64,000 nucleotides of DNA from assembly GCF_004331265.1 (NCBI RefSeq), contig NZ_SJOO01000004.1, positions 372,001-436,000 on the forward strand. The letters are read 5' to 3'. The DNA comes from Enterobacter wuhouensis. Lineage in GTDB: Bacteria > Pseudomonadota > Gammaproteobacteria > Enterobacterales > Enterobacteriaceae. Shown in pieces: positions 21,101 to 29,023 of this stretch. The position numbers were made by a program, and so were the translations under genes. The notes under the pieces were generated by a model. The model did not search any database and was not told the origin of the DNA. It saw nothing but the letters and a program-made list of their open reading frames with translations. Numbering within the stretch: the stretch's first letter is position 1; each line of letters opens with the position of its first letter.

Positions 21101-22886
21101 TGGTGATGAATTTGACCATCTCTTGCTCAAAGGTCGTTTGCGCTTCTTTGGGCTTTTTCCGGCGCTCCAGGCTGAGTACCGCATTGTGAATACGTCCCGC
21201 GACAGAGATAACATGCGCCAGATTATTTTCCTGTGTGATTAGCTTTACATGGCATGTTTCTTCAAGACGGGTGTAGGCTTCATGTAGTTCATCAATGATT
21301 ACCGTAAAGCGAATATTTTTCTGGCGAAAAGGGCAGTCTGGATTACGTCTGAAGTGTTCATCACGAAGATAAGCAACCTGCCCGGTATGGCCAGCTGCCG
21401 CAACGGTGCTGATCTGTGGATCTTTGGGAGCCAGCTTGCCACCAATCAGCAAGTCGAAACCTACGGACTCAAAATGCACGCCTTCACCTCGCTGACGAGG
21501 CGCCAGTCGGTAAGTTGATGTGTCGAACTTATTTGTAGTCATTAATAGCACCGACGGGCGGTACTGGCAAACTTCGAAAGGCAATACCTGTTTGATAAGC
21601 TCGAAGTAGACTTCGTGTACGCTTAGTTCAGACTTGCTTGGTTTTCGTGCTGTCTCCGCGTGTTGCATTCGCTCTTGGCGCGCCTGGAGCCCGCGACGAA
21701 TGTACTCTTTAATGGAAGCTTTTTCACTATCTGGTCCAAATAGTAATTTACAGGCTGACTCAATCGTATTGCGGATACTATGACGACAGTTTTTTAGCTG
21801 CTCTTCAAGAATTTCTCTTTCGTAGTTGGTATCCTGAGAACCGTATGTTGTCAGCTTTTTTAACTGCTCTTCACAGCGATCAATTTGTGAGACATGGTAA
21901 TTGAGCGAACGCATTGCGCTGCCAATATATTTGCTACCTTTCGCCCCTTCGTACCACTGAATATAGCGGTCGCGATTTTTCAGGCCCGTGGCCCAGTCCA
22001 TAAAGTCGAGGTCGGCAATATCATTACGGGAGAGAACGCAAATGAACTCGCCACCAGAGGCCAGAATTTTCTCTTTCTGGCTACTGTCCAGGTCGATTTG
22101 TGATTTTTGCGGCGACATGAACAACAGGTTGGTAAAGCCGCCTTCGGGAAACAGGTAATTTGGCTGCTGGGTTTTGGCGAAACGTTCCAGATATTCAACA
22201 TACCCTTGAATCACGCCATAGCTTTTGCCGAAACCCGTGCCATCGGAACTGAAAATAACCTCAGCGCCATCACGTTCATGCACGTGGTAAAGTTGAGAGA
22301 CTTGGGCGCGACAGGCGTTAATCTCTTTAACCAGCGTTATGTCAGGAATTTGTCTGGAGATGAGATCTTGCAGATTATTATTGATAGTTTTCTCTCCAAC
22401 ACGCTCACATTTACGGTAACTATTGATGGTTATTTGGCCGCTTTCGAGCAGAGTCTTTTCCACTTGCATGGGGGCAAGATGCAAGGCTCTTGCAATTTCA
22501 TTGATAGTATTGGATAGAGTTTCGTGTGGATTGCTAATCGTGAAGTGGTTTAGCACTGCTGCAACAGTATCAGGATGCAATGCTTTTCTGAGAGTGGGGA
22601 AGGTGAGGCTGTAATCGTATAGCGCCAAATCATTGTTTATCAGACAGCGAAACTGCTGTTTAGTGGGATCGCCTCCAGGACGGCTGGCAAATCCCAGGAT
22701 TTTTGCCTGTTCGAGTCGATACAACAATGCTGCGGCATCGCGATCAGGTAAGTCAAATGCATCGTGGAGCTGCTGGCTAAATGGCATTGTGGCATTCAGC
22801 CGGTTATGGCTGACCAGCGCGGAAAAGTGCTGACGCACCAAGGTTAGCAGCTTACAATCTTCCTCTATAGTCCAGCTTTTTCTCAT
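18177..22886 (-). CDS. Superfamily 2 helicase fused to restriction-fold (PD-(D/E)xK) nuclease
   Basis: 1,569 residues from the chosen ATG, which has AAGGGGAAGAAG just upstream; an in-frame GTG 36 bp earlier lacks a ribosome site. The N-terminus (SWTIEEDCKLLTLVRQHF) resembles a Myb/SANT-type helix bundle. Helicase motifs: DGTGFGKS near 217, DELH (VIIDELHEAY) near 532, GLSATSGF near 822, SSYKSAGTGLNYF, and QAVGRVERRD near 1144, giving unusually large spacers between motifs I, II and III. Near 1390-1440 a nuclease core is visible: GNVGEYLFDKVL, then VGNDLLCIDVKRW (D-x(n)-D-x-K pattern), followed by a charged helix. It is first gene of the cluster and overlaps the next by ATGA. Probably translocates on DNA and cuts; substrate unknown. 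Confidence 0.8.
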   Translation of the reverse strand: MRKSWTIEEDCKLLTLVRQHFSALVSHNRLNATMPFSQQLHDAFDLPDRDAAALLYRLEQAKILGFASRPGGDPTKQQFRCLINNDLALYDYSLTFPTLRKALHPDTVAAVLNHFTISNPHETLSNTINEIARALHLAPMQVEKTLLESGQITINSYRKCERVGEKTINNNLQDLISRQIPDITLVKEINACRAQVSQLYHVHERDGAEVIFSSDGTGFGKSYGVIQGYVEYLERFAKTQQPNYLFPEGGFTNLLFMSPQKSQIDLDSSQKEKILASGGEFICVLSRNDIADLDFMDWATGLKNRDRYIQWYEGAKGSKYIGSAMRSLNYHVSQIDRCEEQLKKLTTYGSQDTNYEREILEEQLKNCRHSIRNTIESACKLLFGPDSEKASIKEYIRRGLQARQERMQHAETARKPSKSELSVHEVYFELIKQVLPFEVCQYRPSVLLMTTNKFDTSTYRLAPRQRGEGVHFESVGFDLLIGGKLAPKDPQISTVAAAGHTGQVAYLRDEHFRRNPDCPFRQKNIRFTVIIDELHEAYTRLEETCHVKLITQENNLAHVISVAGRIHNAVLSLERRKKPKEAQTTFEQEMVKFITILRDLLAKKCELSPGTTLGSILEMFRDQLGAFEVNGDAAERIISITRNVFSFNPKMYVNEEGLKRIRMRNSEGDITRTELYYEVENDASDTNPTLHDLFQLVSVILAACSDITNRHFKRWVKNGGQDNSSSQNTPLGQFVDAANNVAGVVRHIFDRTTDKNLLIDHFYAYLQPKTVFTMTPIVELNYVNSGAERTIILAFEMDLVQELPEAMLLRLLTGTHNKVIGLSATSGFSHTKNGNFNRHFLERYSRDLGYRVIERKKTDIDTLRALRALRASIRNVDFRVFDDKQLKLTDIYQNCEIYRRTYDNFFDALKKPLEYDLKNTYKRRQYQRELEALLLAAYEGKNSLILSLSGTFKRAFISAWRTHQSAWRQQYGMHSRCDEKTDNDKKHDQILTFTPFKGRHTVHLVFFDSPLANVEDIRQETYLKNSNTVLVFMSSYKSAGTGLNYFVKYHDGDINDINAPRLDVDFERLVLINSSFYSEVKDNSGNLNTLPNYVTVLKHYADDDITVHKLADFNVNFAHGENYRLLMAEHDMSLFKVVVQAVGRVERRDTLLKTEIFLPRDVFRNVAFQFAALSEDSGNEVVSESMSLLNHRLMEECEKLSQNQSFSDAEQRYAFEQAIVENGRRIDAVHKRVLKTDWINQVRAGNLEYLELCNLFRDSDSFTDPMRWLEKLQANSLYAANRQMQSIHHALFIDRHQGNQTILLCHKRGPDGLVHRDYSALSDFAGGAREYRPELTLFPQYRNDVDFTPGNLVGELIRECDNIQETAFKKWVPNPRLVPLLKGNVGEYLFDKVLKSYGVTPLSDQQVFERLEPLVYEFFDRFIEVGNDLLCIDVKRWATQLDDLTRAEETLEKSNNKIRQIRNITSQKADTEGQKQLQAVLSGRYERIRFVYLNVAYSQNPNNLMWQDNVDHTIHYLNLLQTDYQYYQPKNRESGRAQENSKLSMTLDINPMLLTLLGVEKLPTKGKVS

Positions 22887-24026
22887 TCTTCTTCCCCTTA
22901 ATATAAATGCACCTGCAACCACTCAGCCAAACGCTCAACGTCAAAACCCGTAATCCATACTCCCACGCCAAAAACGTCTTCGATAAATATTCATCATATT
23001 TTCGAGGCACTTTTCAGAGATGCTCTTGGCAAGACGGGACTCAGGGGGACAAACCTTCCTGTAGTGCATTGCTTAGAGTCTGCTTAACTTTCCCGAGCGT
23101 GTTTTTCAACTTCAACTACGGCAGCAAATGACACGGTCTTAAAACCGTGCAGGATAGGCCATATCTACAACGTGTTTACTATTTGAGCACACACTGTGAT
23201 AGGGCAGTCACCTTTCCGATAAATGGTGAACCGTCCCTGACGAACAACAACATGAACGCACATCTCTTCATCGCCTGATCAAAGTAGCTGCCAACTATTT
23301 TTCGCCTCAACATTGATGTTTTTTTACTAACGATTTCGACTACCTTCCGAAGCGACCACAACAAATAAAATATTGGTTACATATCAGTCTTATATCACCG
23401 GAGTAAGTTGACTTTTGATTAGCTATTTCAAGATATTAATAGCTAATCATGCTTCCCCAAATTGCTTACTTATAGCAAAGTCATATAGCATAAACTGAAG
23501 GGCGAATTGTTAAATCATACCGTGACTGCGCTGAAGAACAAGCATAAAAACCATATAGTTAACATGGCTTATGTGTTTCAGTTGAATGATAAATAGACAG
23601 TATAAAATCCAATCCAATAGCCGCGTTCAAGCGATTAATTTTTTGATGGGCTTAACAAGCACGAGCAGCAATGTCGGCAAATCCACTTGGTTGCTGGAAG
23701 AATATGATACCTTCAACACCTAGCCGATTATCTCCGCCGTTGGCAGAGAACCGTTCAGCGTTGTTAGCCAACAGTTATAAATTTAAATTAATGGCTAGAA
23801 GAATCTATCTCGGGGTAGATCATCAACATTACTTACTCTAAACCACGTTACACATGGCCTCCGGCGCAGCGAAGTCATCAAAAAAGAGTATTATAAAAAT
23901 ATGTTGAATTCCGCCTTTAAGGAGAAAGGTTGCCTGGCAGTCGTAATGCTGTTGACGATACAGCGCACAACACGGGTATAAACAGCCATTTCATTGATAA
24001 ATAACTGAATGGCTGTTTATATTCAA
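22887..24026. other. 1.1 kb AT-rich stretch without a recognisable gene
   Basis: Lies between the defence cluster and the integrase. Only short open frames occur (74 and 61 codons) with no family resemblance or ribosome site. A small hairpin (CACGGT/ACCGTG, around 23,132-23,149) and a degenerate plus-strand patch reading NVGKSTWLLEEYD near 23,670-23,710, closed by stop codons, suggest decayed gene remnants. The region must also contain the promoter of the helicase-nuclease gene; no convincing -35/-10 pair was found. Confidence 0.6.
23979..24019 (-). terminator. Terminator-like hairpin after integrase
   Basis: Inverted repeat TAAACAGCCATT / AATGGCTGTTTA, 12 bp arms with a 17-base spacer, starting 8 bp past the integrase stop. 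It is AT-rich with no long U-run, so termination may be weak. Confidence 0.5.
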
Positions 24027-25292
24027 TCAAGATAAGGGTTCATTAATCTTTGCATAGAGATAAGGTGATGTGACCTCATTGCGATTCGCATCCAGATAAT
24101 CAGCCCACCACTGCAGCATTAACCTTCGCTCACCAAGATGTTCCGCCTTATGGATATAAGCCGCACGCACAGAGCTACGCTCCTGATGGCTCATCTGCCG
24201 CTCCACAGCATCCCTCGACCATAATCCAGACTCAATTAACGAACTACACGCCATAGTCCTGAATCCATGACCACACACTTCCGTTTTCGTGTCATAGCCC
24301 ATCACTCGCAGAGCCTTGTTAACCGTATTCTCACTCATCGGCTTACGTGGATCGTGATCGCCCACGAAAATCAGCTCTCGGTTCCCATTCATGCTTTTGA
24401 TCTTTTGCAAGATAGCGAGAGCTTGTCGCGACAAAGGAACAAGATGTGGAGTACGCATCTTCGAACCACGTTGAGAATGCTTAACTCCTTCAAGTGGCTC
24501 ACGCTCGCCCGGAATCGTCCACATAGCCGTTTCAAAATCCACTTCTGTCCAGCGAGCAAAACGTAACTCGCTCGAACGGATGAAAACCAGTAACGTCAAA
24601 TCCACAGCTAACCGCGTTAATGGTCTGCCGGTGTAGTTATCAATACGATGGAGTAACTCAGGAATTCGGTTGAGATCTAGCGCAGCGCGATGCTTTCGTT
24701 TAGCTGTTGCGATCGCACCAGCGATCTCTTGTGCAGGATTGTAATCAATTAAGCCGTTCTGTACTGCAAAGCGCATTATTGCGGTTGTTCGCTGTTGAAG
24801 ACGCGCAGCCACTTCAAGGCGTCCTGACTTTTCCACTGCTTTAATTGGAACCAGTAAGTCACGAGTACCAATATCTTTGATATTTCGCTTCCCAACTGAA
24901 GCAAATAAATTGTCTTCGAGGCTTTTCAATACACGAGCACTATGCGATGCCGACCACTTTTGATTGCTGGTGTGCCACTCTCTGGCAACCACTTCAAACG
25001 TTATCGCCTCTTGCTCCTGCTCTACCTTAACGGCTTTCTTGTTCTCACTGGGATCGACACCATTAGCTAATAGCTTACGAGCCTCATCCCGGCGTGCCCG
25101 GGCATCCGCCAATGACACTTCAGGGTATTTTCCCAACGCCAGCATCTTCTCTTTACCACCAAAGCGATAACGTAGCCGCCAGTATTTTGAGCCGTTAGGG
25201 TGAACCAGCAACACCATGCCTTCACCGTCAGTAAGTTTATAGGCTTTAGCTTCAGGCTTAGCCGAACGAACCTTCACATCACTCAGAGCCAT
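24027..25292 (-). CDS. P4-type tyrosine integrase
   Basis: 421 residues from the ATG at MALSDVKVRSAKPEAKAY, which has AAAGGA ten bases upstream and matches the usual start of P4/CP4-57-type integrases; a longer reading (12 more codons) is less likely. The N-terminal arm-binding DUF4102-type domain (residues 1-90: GKEKMLALGKYPEVSLADAR) is followed by a core-binding domain and a catalytic domain with Arg in RSSELRFARW, HGFRT, and the Tyr nucleophile in AAYIHKAEH, ending with ERRLMLQWWADYL. It integrates and excises DNA at the adjacent leuX 3' end. Full length for the family, so the island may still be excisable; no excisionase (AlpA-like) gene is seen nearby. Confidence 0.95.
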   Translation of the reverse strand: MALSDVKVRSAKPEAKAYKLTDGEGMVLLVHPNGSKYWRLRYRFGGKEKMLALGKYPEVSLADARARRDEARKLLANGVDPSENKKAVKVEQEQEAITFEVVAREWHTSNQKWSASHSARVLKSLEDNLFASVGKRNIKDIGTRDLLVPIKAVEKSGRLEVAARLQQRTTAIMRFAVQNGLIDYNPAQEIAGAIATAKRKHRAALDLNRIPELLHRIDNYTGRPLTRLAVDLTLLVFIRSSELRFARWTEVDFETAMWTIPGEREPLEGVKHSQRGSKMRTPHLVPLSRQALAILQKIKSMNGNRELIFVGDHDPRKPMSENTVNKALRVMGYDTKTEVCGHGFRTMACSSLIESGLWSRDAVERQMSHQERSSVRAAYIHKAEHLGERRLMLQWWADYLDANRNEVTSPYLYAKINEPLS

Positions 25293-25453
25293 GATGAGTA
25301 TCCTTTCAAGGGTTCTGTGTGGGTACAAACATTATCGAACCGGGATATACCCGCAGTTGTACCCGCATCAGTAAGTTGATGTAGATTGAATCAGGTTGAC
25401 TTAGGTTGAGTGAAAAAGCGAGGAAAGCCTTGCGGATACTGGATTTCAGGCAC

Positions 25454-25477
25454 AAAAAAAGACGTCCGTTGACGTCT
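25454..25477 (-). terminator. Terminator of leuX
   Basis: Reading the minus strand, AGACGT and ACGTCT pair around a 6-base loop and are followed by a run of T. It lies 13 bp past the encoded CCA of the tRNA. Confidence 0.8.
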
Positions 25478-25490
25478 ATTGATGTTCCGA

Positions 25491-25508
25491 TGGTGCCGAA
25501 GGCCGGAC
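25491..25508. other. Probable attachment site (3' end of leuX)
   Basis: P4-type integrases cross over in the last roughly 18 bases of the target tRNA, which the island end restores. The integrase next to it supports this. The second copy expected at the far island end is outside the window; I found none within 1-25,490. Confidence 0.6.
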
Positions 25509-25575
25509 TCGAACCGGCACGTATTTCTACGGTTGATTTTGAATCAACTGCGTCTACCGATTTCGCCACTTCGGC
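25491..25575 (-). tRNA. leuX: tRNA-Leu, anticodon CAA
   Basis: 85 bases including the encoded CCA. The acceptor stem GCCGAAG pairs with CTTCGGC; anticodon loop TTCAAAA gives CAA between TTGA and TCAA arms; a long class II variable arm and a GGTTCGAGTCC T-loop are present. It matches my memory of E. coli leuX closely. leuX is a known insertion hot spot for islands in Enterobacteriaceae, in agreement with the adjacent integrase. Confidence 0.97.
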
Positions 25576-25681
25576 ACTGAAGGGGATGCGGAAACGTTGT
25601 GGATTATACCTGTCGCGCGCCGCCATGCAAGCGACGACGCGCTAAACCCGCGCTAAGTGCCCAAAAAACCAGCGCCCTTCG

Positions 25682-26413
25682 TCACTCCAGCTCAGACACC
25701 GCCAGACGAATCACCCCCGCCGCCTTCTGCTCCGGCAGCTTCAGCACCTTCGCCCACATGTCCTGCACCATATCGCAGGAGAGCTTCTCTTTGCCCACCG
25801 CGTTCTCCGGCATCTGCAGCAGCTGGATGTCCTCGCCGTATTTATCCGCCAGCGCCTTCATAATCGGGCGGACGGTCGTCACGGCGGCCTCACGCTCGGC
25901 CGGAGTCACATTGTGGCTGTTTTTGCCATACGCCGCGCGCATCATGTCGGCGTCGGCCTGCATGCGCCGCGCCATCATCTGTTTATCCAGCACCCGCACC
26001 GGGTTAACGCCGCCCTTCACCGCCGGGTAGAGGAAGCGGAAGCAGGCGTCGTCGCTCACCTTCTGGATGGCGGCTGTCTGCTCCATGTTGGCCTTCATAT
26101 AATCCACCACGTTGGCGTCCGGGGCGTGCTGCAGGCGCGACATCTGCAGGCTCAAAATCTGCGGCTGGATGACGTCGATGATGTGCTGTTCAGACTCGCC
26201 CATCTTCTGCATGGTGAGGATCTGTTCGCGGATGCGCTGCTGGAACGCGGGTTCCTGCTCTTTAATCACCTGCCAGGCGGGCATCGCGTTGAGGGTGGTA
26301 TCAAGCTGCTGTTCGGGGGTTTGCTGCATGCGCTGCTTGTCGAAGTACACCCAGAACGCCACGGCGGCAGCCGCAATGACGACAATCACAATACGGGTCC
26401 ACGTTTTATTCAT
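25682..26413 (-). CDS. Membrane-anchored protein of unknown function
   Basis: 243 residues. A single N-terminal membrane segment (about residues 8-24, IVIVVIAAAAVAFWVYF) is followed by a hydrophilic, helix-rich domain with many Gln, Met and Ala, probably periplasmic. One Cys pair is visible (DACFRFLYP and LSCDMVQDM), which could form a disulfide. I do not recognise the family. It lies 30 bp after miaE on the same strand and may be cotranscribed with it. First core gene beside the leuX island. Confidence 0.8.
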   Translation of the reverse strand: MNKTWTRIVIVVIAAAAVAFWVYFDKQRMQQTPEQQLDTTLNAMPAWQVIKEQEPAFQQRIREQILTMQKMGESEQHIIDVIQPQILSLQMSRLQHAPDANVVDYMKANMEQTAAIQKVSDDACFRFLYPAVKGGVNPVRVLDKQMMARRMQADADMMRAAYGKNSHNVTPAEREAAVTTVRPIMKALADKYGEDIQLLQMPENAVGKEKLSCDMVQDMWAKVLKLPEQKAAGVIRLAVSELE

Positions 26414-26443
26414 CTCGCATCCTTATCCTTGAGTTATGCCGGT

Positions 26444-27202
26444 TTACACCGGCACGCCGCTGTGGAAGCGAAACTCGTTGTCCGGTGTCGAGATAAGTGT
26501 GGCTTCAATTTCGCCAAAAAGCTGTATGCGCGGTGAGATATCGTCGTCGCTCACCTGCTGGGCCAGCGTCAGGTAGTCCTGATAATGGCGAGCTTCCGAG
26601 CGCAGCAGCGAGAGATAAAACTTCTGCAGGTCGTCGTCGAGGTACGGGGCCAGCGCGGCGAAGCGTTCGCAGGAGCGGGCTTCGATGTAGGCGCCGCAGA
26701 TGAGCTTGTCGATCAGCGTCAGCGGTTCGTGGGTGCGCACTGCCTTCAGCATCCCTTTAGCGTAGCGGCTGGCGGTGATTTTGACGTACGGAATGTCGCG
26801 GGCCAGCATCGCCTCGCGCACCTGCCAGAAGTGGTGCAGCTCCTCTTTAATCAGCAGCACCATGCTGTCGATGAGCGCCTGGCCCCACGGGTCGTCGGTT
26901 TTGGGCATCACGCTTTTGCCAATCTGCCTGTGCAGGGCGATGAAGTCCGGCTCCGGGCCGTCGCGGAAGGTGAACTGTTCGTAGGGTTTGAGCCAGTCGA
27001 GCAGCGCGTCGGCACCGCTTTCGTCGGCGACGTATTTGCGCACGAGTAATAACGCGGTCTGGGCGGCCTTGAGCTCGCACACCATGTGGTCGGTGAGCAG
27101 CAGCGGCAGGTTCGCCGGGTCGCGGGCTTTATCAATCCATGCTTGCGGGGTCGGGCACTGGAGGAAGTTGAGTACGGGGGCGAGTATCTGCGGGTAATCC
27201 AT
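26444..27202 (-). CDS. miaE: tRNA 2-methylthio-N6-isopentenyl adenosine-37 hydroxylase
   Basis: 252 residues, normal length. MiaE is a di-iron monooxygenase that hydroxylates the isopentenyl group of ms2i6A37 in tRNAs reading UNN codons, using O2. Ferritin-like iron ligands are visible as KEELHHFWQV (E and H), RSCERFAAL, and SEARHYQDYL. E. coli K-12 lacks miaE while Salmonella and Enterobacter have it next to rraB and argI, as here. Located 46 bp after rraB on the same strand, with a terminator between them. Confidence 0.95.
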   Translation of the reverse strand: MDYPQILAPVLNFLQCPTPQAWIDKARDPANLPLLLTDHMVCELKAAQTALLLVRKYVADESGADALLDWLKPYEQFTFRDGPEPDFIALHRQIGKSVMPKTDDPWGQALIDSMVLLIKEELHHFWQVREAMLARDIPYVKITASRYAKGMLKAVRTHEPLTLIDKLICGAYIEARSCERFAALAPYLDDDLQKFYLSLLRSEARHYQDYLTLAQQVSDDDISPRIQLFGEIEATLISTPDNEFRFHSGVPV

Positions 27203-27213
27203 GGTTCTGCCTT

Positions 27214-27240
27214 AAAAAAGCGGTGGCGCGCGCCACCGCC
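27214..27240 (-). terminator. Terminator of rraB
   Basis: On the minus strand GCGGTGGCG pairs with CGCCACCGC around a 2-base centre and is followed by TTTTTT. It lies between rraB and miaE, suggesting miaE is at least partly separately transcribed. Confidence 0.8.
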
Positions 27241-27248
27241 TGAAACGC

Positions 27249-27674
27249 TTAGTGACGCACGCCGTCGTCGTCTTCGTCGATGAAATCTTCGTCGTCGCCT
27301 TCTTCGCCGTCTTCACCGTTCGGATCTTCGAAGTAGGTTCCCCAGCCGTCGTATTCCACTTCAAACTTCTCGGCCAGGTTCATCAGCTGTTCAACCTGCG
27401 CGTCAATAAGTTCCGCCTTCAGCGCGCCTTCGCTCAGGATATCGCAGCAGATGACGGTGTCGCCCTCTTCCACTTCCAGCTCTTCCGGCTCGGTCACTTC
27501 GTAACCCAGCTTGAAGGCTTCCACGGCCATTTTTTCCAGCGCGTCGAAATCGTCGGCAGAGAAATGGTGCTCGATGGTGTACAGCGCGTCCGGATCGCTA
27601 CCGTCTTCCAGCAGTTCTTCAATAATCAGACGCGTCTCTTCGCGTTGCTCTTCCAGGTGTTCCGGGTTTGCCAT
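27249..27674 (-). CDS. rraB: Ribonuclease E activity regulator RraB
   Basis: 141 residues. The sequence ([20 protein letters not shown]...) is close to E. coli RraB (YjgD), with the same highly acidic C-terminal tail ([18 protein letters not shown]). RraB binds RNase E and remodels the degradosome, inhibiting cleavage of a subset of mRNAs. It is transcribed divergently from argI, as in E. coli, leaving a 164 bp shared control region. Confidence 0.96.
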   Translation of the reverse strand: MANPEHLEEQREETRLIIEELLEDGSDPDALYTIEHHFSADDFDALEKMAVEAFKLGYEVTEPEELEVEEGDTVICCDILSEGALKAELIDAQVEQLMNLAEKFEVEYDGWGTYFEDPNGEDGEEGDDEDFIDEDDDGVRH

Positions 27675-27772
27675 GGCTCATTCCTCTTTAAAGTGCGGCA
27701 GATACTTCTATTTTCACACACGGACGTGTTTGCCTCCACCTTTGTAAGAAAGAATTGTGAAACGGGGTTGCA

Positions 27773-27811
27773 AATGAATAATTACACATATAAAGTGAAT
27801 TTTAATTCAAT
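27773..27811 (+). promoter_or_regulatory. Tandem ARG boxes (ArgR operator) at argI promoter
   Basis: Two 18 bp boxes, 27,773-27,790 (AATGAATAATTACACATA) and 27,794-27,811 (AGTGAATTTTAATTCAAT), are separated by 3 bp, the standard spacing for hexameric ArgR. The second has a perfect TGAAT-N4-ATTCA core. TATAAA at 27,789 with GTTGCA 16 bp upstream is a likely promoter overlapped by the boxes. Confidence 0.88.
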
Positions 27812-27838
27812 AAGTGGCATTAGCCATGCGAGGATAAA

Positions 27839-28843
27839 ATGTCCGATTTGTACAAGAAACACTTTCTGAAACTGCTCGATTTTACCCCTGCACAGTTCAC
27901 TTCTCTGCTGACCCTTGCCGCACAGCTCAAAGCCGATAAAAAAAATGGCAAGGAAGTACAGAAGCTTACCGGTAAAAACATCGCGCTCATCTTCGAAAAA
28001 GACTCGACCCGTACACGTTGCTCTTTCGAAGTTGCCGCATTTGACCAGGGCGCACGCGTCACCTATTTAGGGCCGAGCGGCAGCCAGATTGGGCATAAAG
28101 AGTCAATTAAGGACACCGCACGGGTTCTCGGGCGGATGTACGACGGCATTCAGTATCGCGGTCACGGCCAGGAAGTGGTCGAGACGCTGGCGCAGTATGC
28201 GGGCGTGCCGGTGTGGAACGGGCTGACCAACGAGTTCCATCCGACCCAGCTGCTGGCGGACCTGCTGACCATGCAGGAGCACCTGCCGGGCAAGGCGTTT
28301 AACGAGATGACGCTGGTCTACGCGGGTGACGCGCGCAACAACATGGGCAACTCGATGCTGGAAGCGGCGGCGCTGACCGGGCTGGATCTGCGCCTGGTGG
28401 CCCCGAAAGCCTGCTGGCCGGAAGAGAGCCTGGTGGCGGAGTGCAGCGCGCTGGCGGAGAAGCACGGCGGGAAGATCACGCTGACGGAAGACGTGGCGGC
28501 GGGCGTTAAGGGCGCGGACTTTATCTATACCGACGTCTGGGTGTCGATGGGCGAAGCCAAAGAGAAGTGGGCGGAGCGGATTGCGCTGCTGCGCGGGTAT
28601 CAGGTGAACGCGCAGATGATGGCGCTGACCGGCAACCCAAACGTGAAGTTCCTGCACTGTCTGCCGGCGTTCCATGACGACCAGACCACGCTCGGCAAGC
28701 AGATGGCGAAGGAGTTCGACCTGCACGGCGGGATGGAGGTGACGGACGAGGTGTTTGAGTCGGCGGCGAGCATCGTGTTCGACCAGGCGGAAAACCGGAT
28801 GCATACGATTAAGGCGGTGATGGTGGCGACGCTTGGGGAGTGA
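27839..28843 (+). CDS. argI: Ornithine carbamoyltransferase (biosynthetic)
   Basis: 334 residues. It converts ornithine and carbamoyl phosphate to citrulline in arginine synthesis. The carbamoyl phosphate loop ([11 protein letters not shown]), HPTQ-type ornithine/carbamoyl region (DEFHPTQ equivalent [11 protein letters not shown]), and HCLPAFHD catalytic Cys loop are intact. Close to E. coli ArgI throughout. Regulation by arginine is shown by two ARG boxes just upstream. A second, catabolic homologue is found 11 kb away in the arginine deiminase operon. Confidence 0.97.
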   Translation: MSDLYKKHFLKLLDFTPAQFTSLLTLAAQLKADKKNGKEVQKLTGKNIALIFEKDSTRTRCSFEVAAFDQGARVTYLGPSGSQIGHKESIKDTARVLGRMYDGIQYRGHGQEVVETLAQYAGVPVWNGLTNEFHPTQLLADLLTMQEHLPGKAFNEMTLVYAGDARNNMGNSMLEAAALTGLDLRLVAPKACWPEESLVAECSALAEKHGGKITLTEDVAAGVKGADFIYTDVWVSMGEAKEKWAERIALLRGYQVNAQMMALTGNPNVKFLHCLPAFHDDQTTLGKQMAKEFDLHGGMEVTDEVFESAASIVFDQAENRMHTIKAVMVATLGE

Positions 28844-28865
28844 TTTAATCCTCTGCGGTCTGGTG

Positions 28866-28899
28866 CCCTCACCCCGGCCCTCTCCCACAGGGAGAGGGA
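28866..28899. repeat. Half copy of palindromic intergenic repeat
   Basis: CCCTCACCCC-GGCCCTCTCCC with its hairpin partner GGGAGAGGG, lacking the second hairpin present in the full elements elsewhere. It may serve as the argI terminator. Confidence 0.7.
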
Positions 28900-28909
28900 G
28901 AACACCTAA

Positions 28910-28942
28910 CCCGTAGGCCCGTGCAAGCGAAGCGCCGCCGAG
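28910..28942. repeat. REP-like element
   Basis: CCGTAGGCCC, then GCAAGCGAAGCGCCGCC: the layout of enterobacterial REP sequences, similar to the copy after the arcD-like gene. Confidence 0.5.
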
Positions 28943-29023
28943 CAAACCGGCTCCATTTCATTGATTTTTCACCCCGAAAAAGGTACGTTTTCGCCTTAAT
29001 TCCAGCGTGGACATGCCAGCATT

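Larger units (their letters stand above)
1..25508. mobile_element. Genomic island in leuX (left end outside window)
   Basis: A P4-type integrase lies directly beside the 3' end of tRNA-Leu(CAA) and reads away from it, the usual layout of islands that integrate into tRNA genes. Everything to its left is a block of six giant helicase, methylase and nuclease genes plus a 1.1 kb AT-rich gap. To the right of the tRNA the sequence is ordinary enterobacterial chromosome (miaE, rraB, argI). The island is visibly less GC-rich than the core and lacks the palindromic repeats seen there. The other junction, expected to repeat the leuX 3' end, is not in the window, so total size and remaining cargo are unknown. 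Confidence 0.85.

Noticed and set aside
1..22886. BREX, Dpd or ordinary type I restriction as identity of the cluster
   Set aside because: No PglZ, BrxL or BrxC-like gene for BREX; no queuosine-type genes for Dpd; no HsdS-like specificity subunit.
22887..22922. GTG start 36 bp upstream of the helicase-nuclease ATG
   Set aside because: It would place AAGGGGAAGAAG, a good ribosome site, inside the coding region; the ATG at 22,886 is better.
23179..23364. 61-codon minus-strand frame next to the integrase
   Set aside because: No ribosome site, no family resemblance, in a decayed AT-rich stretch.
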